A stretch of 64,000 nucleotides of DNA from Aequorivita soesokkakensis (GCF_001641085.1 NZ_LXIE01000050.1:167193-231192); one strand, 5' to 3'. Shown: positions 50,521 through 59,922, counted from the first letter of the stretch. Made by a program: numbers and translations. The notes: generated by a model not told the origin, from the sequence alone.

Positions 50521-52158
50521 ATGAAAAAACTACTCTTCTTTTTATTCTCAATATCGATCCTTTCCTGCGCCCCGGACAAACTTCCCGCAGATTTATTGAT
50601 AAAAAACGCAACGATATATACTGTTGATAAAGATTTCAGCACAGCAAATGCCTTAGTTGTAAAAGACGGAAAAATCCTCGAAATAGGTTTAAAACCAGAG
50701 CTTGAACTTAAATATAAAATCAAGGAAACCTACGATGCCAAAGGCAATACCGTGGTTCCGGGTCTGATAGATGCCCACGCACATTTGTACGGTCTTGGAC
50801 TGGCTTTGCAGCAAGTAGATTTAGTGGGAACCACAAGTTTTGAAGAAGTTTTGGGCCGTGTGGTGGCCTTTCAGGAAGAAAAGAAAATGCCTTACATCAT
50901 TGGCCGCGGTTGGGACCAAAACGATTGGGATGATAAAAATTTCCCATCTAAAAAAGAATTGGATTCCTTATTTCCAAATACGCCAGTTTCTTTGCGCAGG
51001 ATTGATGGTCACGCTATGCTGGTTAATTCAAAGGCTTTGGAATTGGCTGGAATTACTTCAAAAACTAAAGTTGCCGGAGGCGAAATAGTTTTGGAAAACG
51101 GCGAGCCAACGGGAATAATTGTTGATGCACCAATGCGATTAATAGGAAAAACCTTCCCAGAAACTACAATTGAAGTTTCCGCTGAAGCACTTTTGGAAGC
51201 TGAAAAATTATGCCTACAATACGGATTAACAACTGTTGACGATGCAGGTTTGGATAGAAGTATTATTGAATTGATAGATACACTTCAAAAAGAGAGAAAG
51301 TTTAAACTGAGAATGTATGCAATGGTCAGCAACAGTCCCAAAAACCGTGATTATTATTTAAATAACGGAATTTATAAAACCGATAGATTAAATGTGCGTT
51401 CCTTTAAAGTTTATGCAGACGGTGCTTTGGGTTCCCGTGGTGCGGCAATGCGTGAGCCATATAGCGATATGCCACACCATTTTGGAGCGATGATTACTAC
51501 TGCAGATAGTTTGGATTATTTAGCTGGAAAAATCGCCGCTTCAGAGTTTCAAATGAATACGCACGCCATTGGTGATTCTGCGAATATTGCGGTTTTACGG
51601 GCCTACAAAAAAGCGTTGGAAGGAAAAACCGACAGACGTTGGCGCGTGGAACATGCGCAGATTATTTCAGCAGAGGATTTCAATTATTTTGATGACAACA
51701 ATAACATCCTTCCTTCGGTACAACCAACGCATGCTACCAGCGATATGTATTGGGCCGAAGATAGAGTAGGAGCTGAACGTATAAAAGGGGCTTATGCTTA
51801 TAAAGAATTATTGGAGAAAGCTGGTAGCATCGCTTTGGGAACCGATTTTCCAGTAGAGCAAGTCAACCCGATGTACACTTTTTATGCCGCCATTGCTCGT
51901 AAAGACTTAAAAAATTATCCCGAAAATGGTTTTCAAATGAAGGACGCTTTGACCCGTGAAGAAGCTTTAAAAGGAATGACCATTTGGGCAGCATTTGCCA
52001 ATTTTGAGGAAGATGAAAAAGGAAGCATTGAAGTTGGGAAGTTTGCAGATTTCACCATTCTCGATAAAGATATTATGAAAGTTGACGAAAAAGAACTTCC
52101 GAATACCAAAGTTGTTGCAACATTCATCAATGGCGAAATGGTTTTTGAAGCTGAATAA
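50521..52158 (+). CDS. Amidohydrolase (YtcJ-like), lipoprotein
   Basis: The 545-residue protein has a lipoprotein signal (MKKLLFFLFSISILSCAPDK; Cys at residue 16) and a TIM-barrel amidohydrolase domain of the amidohydrolase_3 group: DAHAHLYG near 82-89 (metal site), INRIDGHAML-like RRIDGHAMLVNSKALE near 158-173, VEHAQ near 378-382, and GTDFPVE near 439-445. The beta-sandwich closes with VGKFADFTILDKD. These enzymes cleave amides or cyclic amides; the substrate is unknown. I start at ATG 50521, because only this gives the lipobox; an upstream TATTTTTA (50494-50501) is a possible -7. Confidence 0.92.
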   Translation: MKKLLFFLFSISILSCAPDKLPADLLIKNATIYTVDKDFSTANALVVKDGKILEIGLKPELELKYKIKETYDAKGNTVVPGLIDAHAHLYGLGLALQQVDLVGTTSFEEVLGRVVAFQEEKKMPYIIGRGWDQNDWDDKNFPSKKELDSLFPNTPVSLRRIDGHAMLVNSKALELAGITSKTKVAGGEIVLENGEPTGIIVDAPMRLIGKTFPETTIEVSAEALLEAEKLCLQYGLTTVDDAGLDRSIIELIDTLQKERKFKLRMYAMVSNSPKNRDYYLNNGIYKTDRLNVRSFKVYADGALGSRGAAMREPYSDMPHHFGAMITTADSLDYLAGKIAASEFQMNTHAIGDSANIAVLRAYKKALEGKTDRRWRVEHAQIISAEDFNYFDDNNNILPSVQPTHATSDMYWAEDRVGAERIKGAYAYKELLEKAGSIALGTDFPVEQVNPMYTFYAAIARKDLKNYPENGFQMKDALTREEALKGMTIWAAFANFEEDEKGSIEVGKFADFTILDKDIMKVDEKELPNTKVVATFINGEMVFEAE

Positions 52159-52161
52159 AAC

Positions 52162-52221
52162 CTCCGTGTCCTTTGTGTCTCTGTGGTGAAATTTTACCAC
52201 AGAGACACAGAGTTCACAGAG
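52162..52221. repeat. CTCTGTG/CACAGAG inverted repeat, copy 2
   Basis: Arms 52162-52187 and 52196-52221 are 26 bases each; the inner 12 pairs around the eight-base loop are perfect (TCTCTGTGGT with ACCACAGAGA). It lies between the amidohydrolase and the YkgJ-like gene. The open frame through the second arm would add false residues to the next protein. Confidence 0.85.
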
Positions 52222-52233
52222 AAATTAAATGGA

Positions 52234-52728
52234 ATGGAAAATATTCTGAAACAACTTCCGCAGAAAGCAAAAGAAGCCGAAAGTGAAAACAAAAAGTTTT
52301 TCGCGAAGCTGAAGAAAAAGCCGCCAAAGCATCTGGACAGCTTGATGCAGGAATTGCACGAGGAAGAATTCCGAAGAACAGATTGTCTCACTTGTGCCAA
52401 CTGCTGCAAAACCACCGGCCCGCTTTTCACTGATAAAGACATTGAGCGGATTTCAAAACATTTCCGGATGAAACCGCAACAATTCATCGAAACCTATTTG
52501 CGGATTGATGAAGACAAAGATTACGTTTTGCAAAGCGTTCCCTGTACGTTTTTGGGAGCCGATAATTACTGTAGCATTTATGACGTGCGCCCAAAAGCTT
52601 GCCGCGAATTTCCGCATACAGACAGAAAAAAATTTCAGCAGATTTCAAATCTTACGATGAAAAATGTTGCCATTTGTCCGGCGGCTTTTAATATTGTTGA
52701 GGAAATGAAAAGACTTTTAAATAAGTAG
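52234..52728 (+). CDS. YkgJ-like zinc/iron cysteine-cluster protein
   Basis: The 164-residue protein has the YkgJ (UPF0153) Cys pattern: CLTCANCCKTTG near 51-62, then CTFLGADNYCSIYDVRPKACREFPH near 105-129 and CP near 147. The cysteines are believed to bind a metal. The role is unknown. The first 48 residues are charged and helical. I start at ATG 52234; an in-frame ATG at 52183 would take 17 residues from the inverted repeat and is rejected. Confidence 0.92.
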   Translation: MENILKQLPQKAKEAESENKKFFAKLKKKPPKHLDSLMQELHEEEFRRTDCLTCANCCKTTGPLFTDKDIERISKHFRMKPQQFIETYLRIDEDKDYVLQSVPCTFLGADNYCSIYDVRPKACREFPHTDRKKFQQISNLTMKNVAICPAAFNIVEEMKRLLNK

Positions 52729-52734
52729 GCAGTA

Positions 52735-52797
52735 ACAGTCGCAGTTTTAAGTAAATTAAAACTATTTATTGCCACTGAAAACTGCGACTGTGACTTT
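52735..52797. terminator. Long-stem hairpin between convergent genes
   Basis: ACAGTCGCAGTTTT (52735-52748) pairs perfectly with AAAACTGCGACTGT (52778-52791) across 29 bases, then GACTTTTTT on the plus strand. It lies between the YkgJ-like gene (plus) and the NamZ-like gene (minus), so it can act on the former; it may itself be a dispersed repeat. Confidence 0.65.
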
Positions 52798-52799
52798 TT

Positions 52800-54032
52800 T
52801 CAAGGATAAAGCAAATATTGCCCCCGAATAATTCGAAATTCCATAAGTCCTTTTTTCCAGGAATCCCGAATTTCTTCCGCAGATAAACCTTGCTCAATTT
52901 GTTTTTGCAATTTTTCCGTTCCGGCAAGTTTCACAAAAAAAGAATTAAAGAAATCTTTCTTTTTTCCATTTGCGTTGTAAGCATCAATCAGCCATTCCAG
53001 ATTTATTTTACTTAATCGCGGTTCGTTCCGAAGATCTTTTCCATGGCAAAGTTGCCCTTTGAATTTTGGGTCTTTTGCACCTTCATTGGATTGTGGCGTG
53101 TATTCAAAAGTATATTTTGAAGCGGGCAAACTCGGTGCTCCGAAAACCTGAAATTGCATATCCGTGCCGCGGCCGGCGTTTATAAATGTTCCTTCAAAAA
53201 AACAAAGGCTTGGATATAGATTTATAGCTTGGTCGTTTGGCAAATTAGGTGATGGTTTTATGGGAAGTGCATAAGGTGTTTCGTGCGTGTAGTTTTGCAT
53301 TTCAACCACAGTCAATTTGCATTTTATTTTATCTTTTAACCAGCCTTCGCCATTTATCATCTGTGCATATTCGCCAATAGTCATTCCGTGAACTACCGGA
53401 ATAGGGTGCATACCTACGAAACTCTGGTTTTCGGGTTCCAAAATTGGGCCGTCAATATACCGTCCATTAGGGTTTGGACGATCTAAAACAATCACAGGAA
53501 TACCTGCTTCAGCGCAAGCTTCCATAACATAATGAAGTGTTGAAATGTAGGTGTAAAAGCGTGCGCCTACATCTTGAATATCAAAAACCACAACATCAAT
53601 TCCCTTCAATTGCTCTTGTGATGGCTTTTTATTACTTCCGTAAAGTGAAATTAATGGCACGCCCGTTTTTGAATCAACGCCGTCCTTCACGTGTTCGCCG
53701 GCATCTGCAGTACCTCGGAAACCATGCTCAGGCGCGAATACTTTTTTTACTGAAACTTTTTTCGAAATTAGGAAATCTACTAAATGTTGCTTTTCATTTT
53801 CTAAAAATGAAGTCTGATTCGCTACCACGCCCACGTTTTTACCTTTCAACAAATCAGAATAAAGATGAAATTGCTCCGCACCAAAGATGATTTGTTCGTC
53901 TTGATTCTTGGTTCTTGCTTCTTGATTCTCTTTTATATCTTCTCTTTCTCCTTTCTTCTCAGTAGAACTTCCGCAGGAAAAAATGGTCAAAACAACCAAT
54001 AAAACTGTATTTTTGAAAAAAGTTAAGCCCAT
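52800..54032 (-). CDS. DUF1343 lipoprotein, NamZ-like exo-beta-N-acetylmuramidase
   Basis: NamZ-type enzymes (GH171) release MurNAc from the non-reducing end of peptidoglycan fragments. The 410-residue protein has a lipoprotein signal (VVLTIFSCGSS), then the DUF1343 domain: VGVVANQTSFL near 71-81, FAPEHGFRGTADAGE near 98-112, SLYGSNKKP near 128-136, VVFDIQDVGARFYTY near 149-163 and DRPNPNGRYIDGP near 182-194. These stretches are the most conserved in the family. Its ATG at 54032 is nine bases from the GTG of the divergent permease gene. Confidence 0.92.
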   Translation of the reverse strand: MGLTFFKNTVLLVVLTIFSCGSSTEKKGEREDIKENQEARTKNQDEQIIFGAEQFHLYSDLLKGKNVGVVANQTSFLENEKQHLVDFLISKKVSVKKVFAPEHGFRGTADAGEHVKDGVDSKTGVPLISLYGSNKKPSQEQLKGIDVVVFDIQDVGARFYTYISTLHYVMEACAEAGIPVIVLDRPNPNGRYIDGPILEPENQSFVGMHPIPVVHGMTIGEYAQMINGEGWLKDKIKCKLTVVEMQNYTHETPYALPIKPSPNLPNDQAINLYPSLCFFEGTFINAGRGTDMQFQVFGAPSLPASKYTFEYTPQSNEGAKDPKFKGQLCHGKDLRNEPRLSKINLEWLIDAYNANGKKKDFFNSFFVKLAGTEKLQKQIEQGLSAEEIRDSWKKGLMEFRIIRGQYLLYP

Positions 54033-54041
54033 AAAATCATA

Positions 54042-55277
54042 GTGAATTTCGAATTTTTCATCGCTCGGCGCATCATTGCTTCCAAGGACTATAAAAGTAG
54101 TATTTCGGCACCGATAATAAAAATTGCAATTACCGCAATCGCGCTCGGTATTATTATGATGTTAATCTCTATTGCTACAGGTGTTGGACTCCAAAAAAAG
54201 ATTCGAGAAAAGGTTTCGGCTTTTAATGGCGACATTATTATCACAAATTTTGACACCAATTTTTCCAATGATTCGCAAAACCCGATTTCAAAAAAACAAG
54301 ACTTTTATCCAACTTTTAAAAATATTGACGGCATAAAACACGTGCAGGTTAGCGCTTCCAAAGGTGGCGTAATACGTACCGAAACCGATTTTGAGGGCGT
54401 GGTGGTTAAAGGCGTGGGCAACGATTATGATTGGGAGTATTTCAAGGATTATTTAACCGAAGGAAAATTGCCGGATTTTAAAGGCGATTTAAATGAAGAT
54501 ATATTAGTTTCAGAATATTTGGCGAATCGGTTGCATTTAAAATTGGGCGATAAAGTGACCACTTTCTTCCTGAACGATGAAGTCTCCAAAACGCCGCGCA
54601 GTCGGGGTTTTAATATTGTTGGAATTTACAACAGCGGCTTTCAGCAGTTTGATGAGCAATTTATAATTACTGACATTCGGCACATTCAACGGCTGAACAA
54701 ATGGGAAGATGATCAAATTGGCGCTTTTGAAGTTTTTATAAATGATTTTGATGAAATAATCCCCATTGGAAACGAAGTTTACAACGAAACCGGAAGCACG
54801 CTGGACACGCAGACCATCCGCCAAAAATACGCCTCCATTTTTGAATGGCTCGATCTTTTCGATTTCAATATTATTATGATTATCGGGATTATGATTTTGG
54901 TTGCGGGCATTAATATGATTACGGCGCTTTTAGTTCTGATATTAGAGCGCACCCAAATGATAGGAATTCTGAAAGCCTTGGGCAGCAGCGATTGGAGCGT
55001 GCGGAAAGTGTTTCTTTATAACGCGATGTATTTGATTGGTGTGGGGCTTTTTTGGGGGAATATTATAGGGATTGGTTTACTTTTAATTCAGAAATACGGT
55101 AAGATTTTCAAATTAAATCCAGATACTTACTACGTTAACGAAGCTCCTGTTTATTTGAATTGGGACTACATTTTAATTCTAAATGCAGGCACATTTCTAC
55201 TTTGTCTTTTGATGCTTTTGATACCTTCGTTTATTATTTCGAAAATTTCTCCGGTTAAGGCAATTCGGTTTGAGTAA
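54042..55277 (+). CDS. LolC/LolE-type ABC transporter permease
   Basis: The 411-residue protein has the MacB/LolCE permease layout: FEFFIARRII near residues 3-12, a first membrane helix (about 26-47), a large periplasmic domain (about 48-270), then three helices (about 274-298, 323-345, 371-397) with the FtsX-like ITALLVLILERTQMIGILKALGSSDWSVRKVFLYNAMYLIG between. LolCDE moves lipoproteins out of the inner membrane. The start is GTG 54042, since the family N-terminus begins exactly there. It is divergent to the NamZ-like gene, with only nine bases between start codons. Confidence 0.9.
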   Translation: MNFEFFIARRIIASKDYKSSISAPIIKIAITAIALGIIMMLISIATGVGLQKKIREKVSAFNGDIIITNFDTNFSNDSQNPISKKQDFYPTFKNIDGIKHVQVSASKGGVIRTETDFEGVVVKGVGNDYDWEYFKDYLTEGKLPDFKGDLNEDILVSEYLANRLHLKLGDKVTTFFLNDEVSKTPRSRGFNIVGIYNSGFQQFDEQFIITDIRHIQRLNKWEDDQIGAFEVFINDFDEIIPIGNEVYNETGSTLDTQTIRQKYASIFEWLDLFDFNIIMIIGIMILVAGINMITALLVLILERTQMIGILKALGSSDWSVRKVFLYNAMYLIGVGLFWGNIIGIGLLLIQKYGKIFKLNPDTYYVNEAPVYLNWDYILILNAGTFLLCLLMLLIPSFIISKISPVKAIRFE

Positions 55278-55280
55278 GCA

Positions 55281-55310
55281 TTGGGAAAACCAATGGCTTT
55301 TGTACCTTTG
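55281..55310 (+). promoter_or_regulatory. Consensus promoter of the cystathionine beta-synthase-like gene
   Basis: TTG at 55281-55283, 19 bases, then TACCTTTG at 55303-55310 fits TTG-N19-TAnnTTTG exactly. The leader, about 45 bases, contains a CCGAAGC-family repeat word (55318-55342). Confidence 0.8.
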
Positions 55311-55361
55311 TCCCCAAACTCCGAAGCTTTATGCGAAGGAGTTCTTTCTTTAAATAAATTT

Positions 55362-56720
55362 ATGGAATACGCAGAAAATATATTGGGAACCATCGGCAAC
55401 ACGCCCATGGTGAAAATCAACAAGATAATTGGGGATATTCCCGCTTTGGTGCTCGCCAAATACGAAACTTTCAATCCAGGAAATTCGGTTAAAGACCGAA
55501 TGGCCTTAACAATGATTGAAGATGCCGAAGCAGACGGAAGACTGAAACCGGGCGGAACCATCATCGAGGGAACCTCTGGAAACACGGGAATGGGATTGGC
55601 GCTTGCTGCAATTGTAAAAGGCTATAAAATGGTCTGCGTTATCAGCGACAAACAGAGTAAAGAAAAGATTGATATCCTAAAAGCCGTTGGCAGTAAAGTA
55701 ATTGTTTGCCCAACAAACGTTTCCCCCGAAGACCCACGCAGTTATTATTCCACTTCAAAAAGATTGGCGGAGGAAACGCCCAACAGTTGGTACGTAAACC
55801 AATACGATAACCTTAGTAACACCAAAGCGCATTACGAAAGCACCGGCCCGGAAATTTGGAAACAGACCGATGGAAAAGTAACGCACTTTGTAGTGGGCGT
55901 GGGAACTGGCGGTACCATCAGCGGTGTTGGGAAATATCTAAAAGAACAAAACCCGAATGTTAAAATTTGGGGAATTGATACCTACGGAAGTGTTTTCAAA
56001 AAATATCACGAAACAGGAATTTTTGACGAAAACGAAATATATCCATACATAACCGAAGGTATTGGCGAAGACATTCTTCCAAAAAATGTTGATTTTAGTG
56101 TTATTGACGGTTTTGTGAAAGTAACCGATAAAGACGCCGCAATCTACACCCAAAAACTTGCCAAAATGGAAGGTTTCTTTTTGGGCAATTCAGCTGGAGC
56201 TGCAATTAAAGGCCTACTTCAACTTAAGGATAAATTTACAAAAGATGATGTAGTGGTTGTTCTTTTTCACGATCACGGCAGTCGTTACGTAGGCAAAATG
56301 TACAATGACGAGTGGATGCGCGAGCGCGGTTTTGTGGAAGATGAAGTGAAAAACGCTTCGGATTTGATTCAGGAACACGCAGATAAACCACTGATTACCG
56401 TGAAAACTGAAGAATTGGTCGGTCACGCAATCGAGCGGATGAAAAAATACAACATCAGCCAAATTCCAGTAGAAGATACTTCAGGTTTTGTGGGCGCTTT
56501 GGACGAAACCGATCTGCTTCGAAAATATTTGGAAAACAAAAATGTGGCCGATCTACCGATAAAGGAAGTAATGCACAAACCCTTCCCAATTGTAAAAAAG
56601 AGCACGCCTATTGAAGAAATTTCAAAGTTAATTCACAAAGAGAACAATGCTGTTTTGGTGGATTTGGGCGATGGCAACTACAATATAATTACAAAGCACG
56701 ACATTATTCGCGCATTGTAA
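55362..56720 (+). CDS. Cystathionine beta-synthase-like PLP enzyme with CBS domains
   Basis: The 452-residue protein combines a fold-type II PLP domain (about 1-320) with two CBS domains (about 340-450). The PLP Lys is K44 in NPGNSVKDRM, and the phosphate loop EGTSGNTG and substrate stretch VGVGTGGTISGVGK are complete. It may make cystathionine from serine and homocysteine, or cysteine; the CBS pair probably senses an adenosyl ligand. ATG 55362 is chosen, because the upstream open frame spans the promoter. A terminator follows. Two bacterial roles (CBS, cysteine synthase) cannot be told apart from sequence only. Confidence 0.93.
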   Translation: MEYAENILGTIGNTPMVKINKIIGDIPALVLAKYETFNPGNSVKDRMALTMIEDAEADGRLKPGGTIIEGTSGNTGMGLALAAIVKGYKMVCVISDKQSKEKIDILKAVGSKVIVCPTNVSPEDPRSYYSTSKRLAEETPNSWYVNQYDNLSNTKAHYESTGPEIWKQTDGKVTHFVVGVGTGGTISGVGKYLKEQNPNVKIWGIDTYGSVFKKYHETGIFDENEIYPYITEGIGEDILPKNVDFSVIDGFVKVTDKDAAIYTQKLAKMEGFFLGNSAGAAIKGLLQLKDKFTKDDVVVVLFHDHGSRYVGKMYNDEWMRERGFVEDEVKNASDLIQEHADKPLITVKTEELVGHAIERMKKYNISQIPVEDTSGFVGALDETDLLRKYLENKNVADLPIKEVMHKPFPIVKKSTPIEEISKLIHKENNAVLVDLGDGNYNIITKHDIIRAL

Positions 56721-56743
56721 TTTTACTCAAATTAAAAAATAAT

Positions 56744-56776
56744 ATCCCGCTTCACTTTAAATGGAGCGGGATTTTT
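56744..56776 (+). terminator. Rho-independent terminator after the CBS-like gene
   Basis: ATCCCGCT pairs with AGCGGGAT across TTCACTTTAAATGG-type loop bases, followed by TTTTTG. Confidence 0.9.
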
Positions 56777-56793
56777 GTTAATTTTAAACTGAA

Positions 56794-57171
56794 ATGAAAG
56801 ACGAAGCAAAAAAATTATTTCGGTTTTTGAGGACCAAACCTGTGCCAGCCAACACCAACGAAATTTTGGCATTGGAGCGCACCAAATTGGCCAACGAGCG
56901 AACCCTACTTTCCTATATTCGTTCGTCGCTTTATCTTCTCTTGGGCGGAATAGCTATACTTCAACTTAAAGATTTTAGAAATATCCACTGGTTGGGTTAT
57001 GTTGCATTGGCTGTCTGCATTATTTTTTTAGCTGTTGGCATTTTTCGTTATGTGCTTTTGTATCGCCGTTTGTATAAATGGAATCGTGTTTTATACGTGG
57101 ATACCATTTCAGATAAAGTAAAGAAAGATGCTGATACACAGATAGAAAAAGAAAAAGCTACGGCAGAATAA
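56794..57171 (+). CDS. DUF202 family membrane protein
   Basis: The 125-residue protein has the DUF202 mark ALERTKLANERTLLSYIRSSLYLLLGGIAILQL at about residues 26-58 and a second membrane helix at about 67-90 (LGYVALAVCIIFLAVGIFRYVLL). It is a two-helix membrane protein of unknown function, related to YidH. The C-terminal 35 residues are charged. It stands between a terminator and DUF2851. Confidence 0.92.
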   Translation: MKDEAKKLFRFLRTKPVPANTNEILALERTKLANERTLLSYIRSSLYLLLGGIAILQLKDFRNIHWLGYVALAVCIIFLAVGIFRYVLLYRRLYKWNRVLYVDTISDKVKKDADTQIEKEKATAE

Positions 57172-57224
57172 TTTTTTTCTTATATTTACGTAATACCTTT
57201 ATTGCTCCCCCTAATTTTTTATAG

Positions 57225-58532
57225 ATGAAAGAAGATTTTCTGCACTATGTGTGGAAATTTCAGAAGTTGGAGGTGGGCAATTTTTACACTTCAAATAACG
57301 AAATTCTACACGTTAAGAAACAAGGGAGCCACAACTTAAATTCAGGGCCTGATTTTTTTAATGCGCAAATTGAACTAGACGGCCAATTATGGGCAGGTAA
57401 TGTTGAATTGCATGTAAAATCATCAGATTGGTATGCACATGCTCACGAAATGGATCCGGCCTATGACAATGTGATCCTGCATGTAGTCTGGGAACACGAT
57501 GCCGAAGTTTTCAGAAAGGACGGTTCTGTAATTCCAACATTTGTACTGAAAAAACACATCTCCAAAAATACGCTGCAACAATATCACAAGCTATTTTCAA
57601 AAGATGAAAAATGGATAAACTGTGAAAATGATTTTGCGGATGTTGATGGGTTCATTATTGAAAATTGGCTAGAAAGAATATATTTTGAGCGGCTTCAAAA
57701 GAAAGAATCCCTGCTTTTGAAGGAACTTAAAAACTCCCAAAATCATTGGGAAAGTTTGCTTTTCAGAATGCTTTGCAAAAATTTTGGATTAAAAGTAAAT
57801 GGCGATTCTTTTTTCAGTATCGCGAAGTCTATAGAATTTTCAGTATTGCAGAAATGTAGTCAAGACAGACAGCAATTGGAAGCTTTGTTAATGGGCCAAG
57901 CCGGATTGCTGGACGGTGAAAAGGAGGAATGGTATTTCAAAACGCTGAAAACCAATTATGAATTTTTAAGGCACAAATTTGGATTGATGAACGAATCGGT
58001 AATCACTCCCAAATTTTTTAGGCTGCGGCCACCAAACTTTCCAACCTTACGATTGGCTCAGTTGGCGATGCTTTATTTTGAACGCACAAACCTGTTTTCG
58101 CAAATAATAGCTGCCCAAAACACGAAGGATTATTATGATATTTTCAATATTTATGCAAGTGAATATTGGAACACACATTACAATTTTGGTATTTCTTCTT
58201 TGGAACGAAAGAAGCGAATTACCAAAAGTTTTGTTGATCTTTTAATAATCAACACTATTATTCCTATAAAATTCTGTTATGCAAGGCAGCAGGGTAGGGA
58301 CATTTCAGAGGAAATATTAAAGCTCGCTTCCGAAATTGCTTCCGAAGAAAACACAATTGTAAAGAAATTCGATTCGTTCAAGAACATTTCAAAAAACGCA
58401 TCCCAAAGTCAAGCCTTATTGCAACTTAAAAATGAGTATTGTGACAAAAATAAATGTTTGCAATGTGGGGTGGGCAATTTTATTATTGGCTCTGAAGCCG
58501 AAATCAGAAAAATCCGGCAATTGCAAAACTGA
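57225..58532 (+). CDS. DUF2851 family protein
   Basis: The 435-residue protein is collinear with DUF2851: MKEDFLHYVWKFQKLE (1-16), LNSGPDFFNAQIELDGQLWAGNVELHVKSSDW near 37-68, VILHVVWEHD near 79-88, RLRPPNFPTLRLAQLA near 266-281 and the Cys pair CDKNKCLQCGVGNF near the end. The early VELHxxSSDW recalls the PD-(D/E)XK nuclease core, but I treat function as unknown. The family is typical of Bacteroidota. A TATATTTA at 57181-57188, 36 bases upstream, may be the -7 box. Confidence 0.93.
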   Translation: MKEDFLHYVWKFQKLEVGNFYTSNNEILHVKKQGSHNLNSGPDFFNAQIELDGQLWAGNVELHVKSSDWYAHAHEMDPAYDNVILHVVWEHDAEVFRKDGSVIPTFVLKKHISKNTLQQYHKLFSKDEKWINCENDFADVDGFIIENWLERIYFERLQKKESLLLKELKNSQNHWESLLFRMLCKNFGLKVNGDSFFSIAKSIEFSVLQKCSQDRQQLEALLMGQAGLLDGEKEEWYFKTLKTNYEFLRHKFGLMNESVITPKFFRLRPPNFPTLRLAQLAMLYFERTNLFSQIIAAQNTKDYYDIFNIYASEYWNTHYNFGISSLERKKRITKSFVDLLIINTIIPIKFCYARQQGRDISEEILKLASEIASEENTIVKKFDSFKNISKNASQSQALLQLKNEYCDKNKCLQCGVGNFIIGSEAEIRKIRQLQN

Positions 58533-58585
58533 CTTTTCTTTCGCCCATTTTAAAAAAATAAAAGTAAAAAGTGTAATTTGCGGCT

Positions 58586-58816
58586 ATGCTACAAGCTGTG
58601 TACACCTTACGCCATTACTTAGAAAAAAGGGGCTTTTATGTTTCCTCCCGTTTTGCGGATAGGCTTGGAATGCGCGCCAAAAACGTGCGGCTTTTTTTTA
58701 TTTATGTTTCATTTGCCACTTTGGGCGCTGGTTTTGCCATCTATCTTACGTTGGCATTTCTTTTAAAATTAAAAGACCTTGTAAACACAAAACGAACCTC
58801 GGTTTTTGATTTATGA
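58586..58816 (+). CDS. PspC-domain protein
   Basis: The 76-residue protein contains a PspC-like segment (YFLEKRGFYVSSRFADRLGMRAKNVRLFFIYVSFATLGAGFAIYLTLAFLLKL) with one membrane helix near residues 35-60. PspC proteins sense or stabilise the inner membrane under stress; this one is the shortest form, with no partner psp genes around. It overlaps the potassium channel gene by four bases, so co-translation is likely. Confidence 0.85.
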   Translation: MLQAVYTLRHYLEKRGFYVSSRFADRLGMRAKNVRLFFIYVSFATLGAGFAIYLTLAFLLKLKDLVNTKRTSVFDL

Positions 58817-59820
58817 AGAATTTTTTCACTTCCAAAATAACAGTTGCGCTGTTTTTGTTGCTCGTTGTGTTTATGACGGGTATTTTCGGATTTCGGTTTT
58901 TTTCGGACTACAGCTGGATTGATGCTATCTATATGACCGTAATTACCATTACAACCGTAGGTTATGGCGAAGTGATGCCGTTGAGTCCTTCCGAAAAAAT
59001 TTTTGTTTCGCTTCTCATCATTTCCAGTATCTTTATCGTTGGGTATGCCATTTCGGTTATCACGGAATATATTTTAAGTAAAAACATTGGTGTTTTAAGA
59101 CAGAAAAAAGTGCAAAGAAAATTGGAATCCATGCATGATCATATTATTGTTTGCGGCTTCGGAAGAAACGGAAAACAAGCAGCCCAGAAATTGTTGGCTT
59201 ACAACCGTCCCTTTGTAATTATAGAAAAGAATGAAGAAGTGATTGATCGTTTTTCCGACGAAAATACTTTGTTCATTTTGGGAAACGCCATTGAAGATGA
59301 AATCCTTTTGAAAGCGGGCATAGAAAAAGCTTCCACGTTAATATGTGCTACGCCCAGTGACGCTGATAACCTATTTGTAGTGCTTTCCGCACGACAGATG
59401 AACAAAAACCTAAAAATAATTAGTCGCGCTAGTGAAGAGACCAGCTACAAAAAGATGAAACTAGCCGGTGCCGATAATGTTATTATGCCAGATAAAATTG
59501 GCGGTGACCACATGGCATCTCTTGTTGTGGTTCCCGATCTGGTGGAATTTTTGGATAATCTTACTGTTTCAGGGCAGGAAGACAGCATTAATGTAGAACA
59601 GATTCCTTTTGAAAAAATGTGCCCAAATGGAAAGGAGCAGGCCATACAGGATTTGGATGTTCGGAAGAAAACGGGCTGTTCCATAATTGGTTACCGTTCT
59701 CCCAATGGAGAATATATTGTTAACCCAGAACCTTCGCTTGTTCTCCAAAAAAAATCAAAACTTATATTGATAGGTCGTCCAAACCAAATAGAGATGCTCA
59801 AAAAGGAATACGGGGTTTAA
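58813..59820 (+). CDS. Potassium channel with RCK (TrkA-N) domain
   Basis: The 335-residue protein has two membrane helices (about 9-28 and 64-88) flanking a pore loop with the selectivity filter TTVGYGE (47-53), then a TrkA-N domain: DHIIVCGFGRNGKQAAQKLL near 111-130 (Rossmann GxGxxG), VIDRFSDENTLFILGNAIEDEIL near 150-172, and a TrkA-C-type end (ILIGRPNQIEML). The pattern is that of a two-helix Kch/MthK-type tetrameric channel gated by ligand. It is coupled with the PspC-like gene and has no terminator in the following 100 bases. Confidence 0.95.
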   Translation: MKNFFTSKITVALFLLLVVFMTGIFGFRFFSDYSWIDAIYMTVITITTVGYGEVMPLSPSEKIFVSLLIISSIFIVGYAISVITEYILSKNIGVLRQKKVQRKLESMHDHIIVCGFGRNGKQAAQKLLAYNRPFVIIEKNEEVIDRFSDENTLFILGNAIEDEILLKAGIEKASTLICATPSDADNLFVVLSARQMNKNLKIISRASEETSYKKMKLAGADNVIMPDKIGGDHMASLVVVPDLVEFLDNLTVSGQEDSINVEQIPFEKMCPNGKEQAIQDLDVRKKTGCSIIGYRSPNGEYIVNPEPSLVLQKKSKLILIGRPNQIEMLKKEYGV

Positions 59821-59922
59821 GAAAGCGTTAACAAATTTCCATTCAAATCTTTGAAATTGTAAATTTTTTTAAGCATCTTGCTTCGTTTTAATTCAAAAAA
59901 CGTTTCATTTTAAAACTCCACT

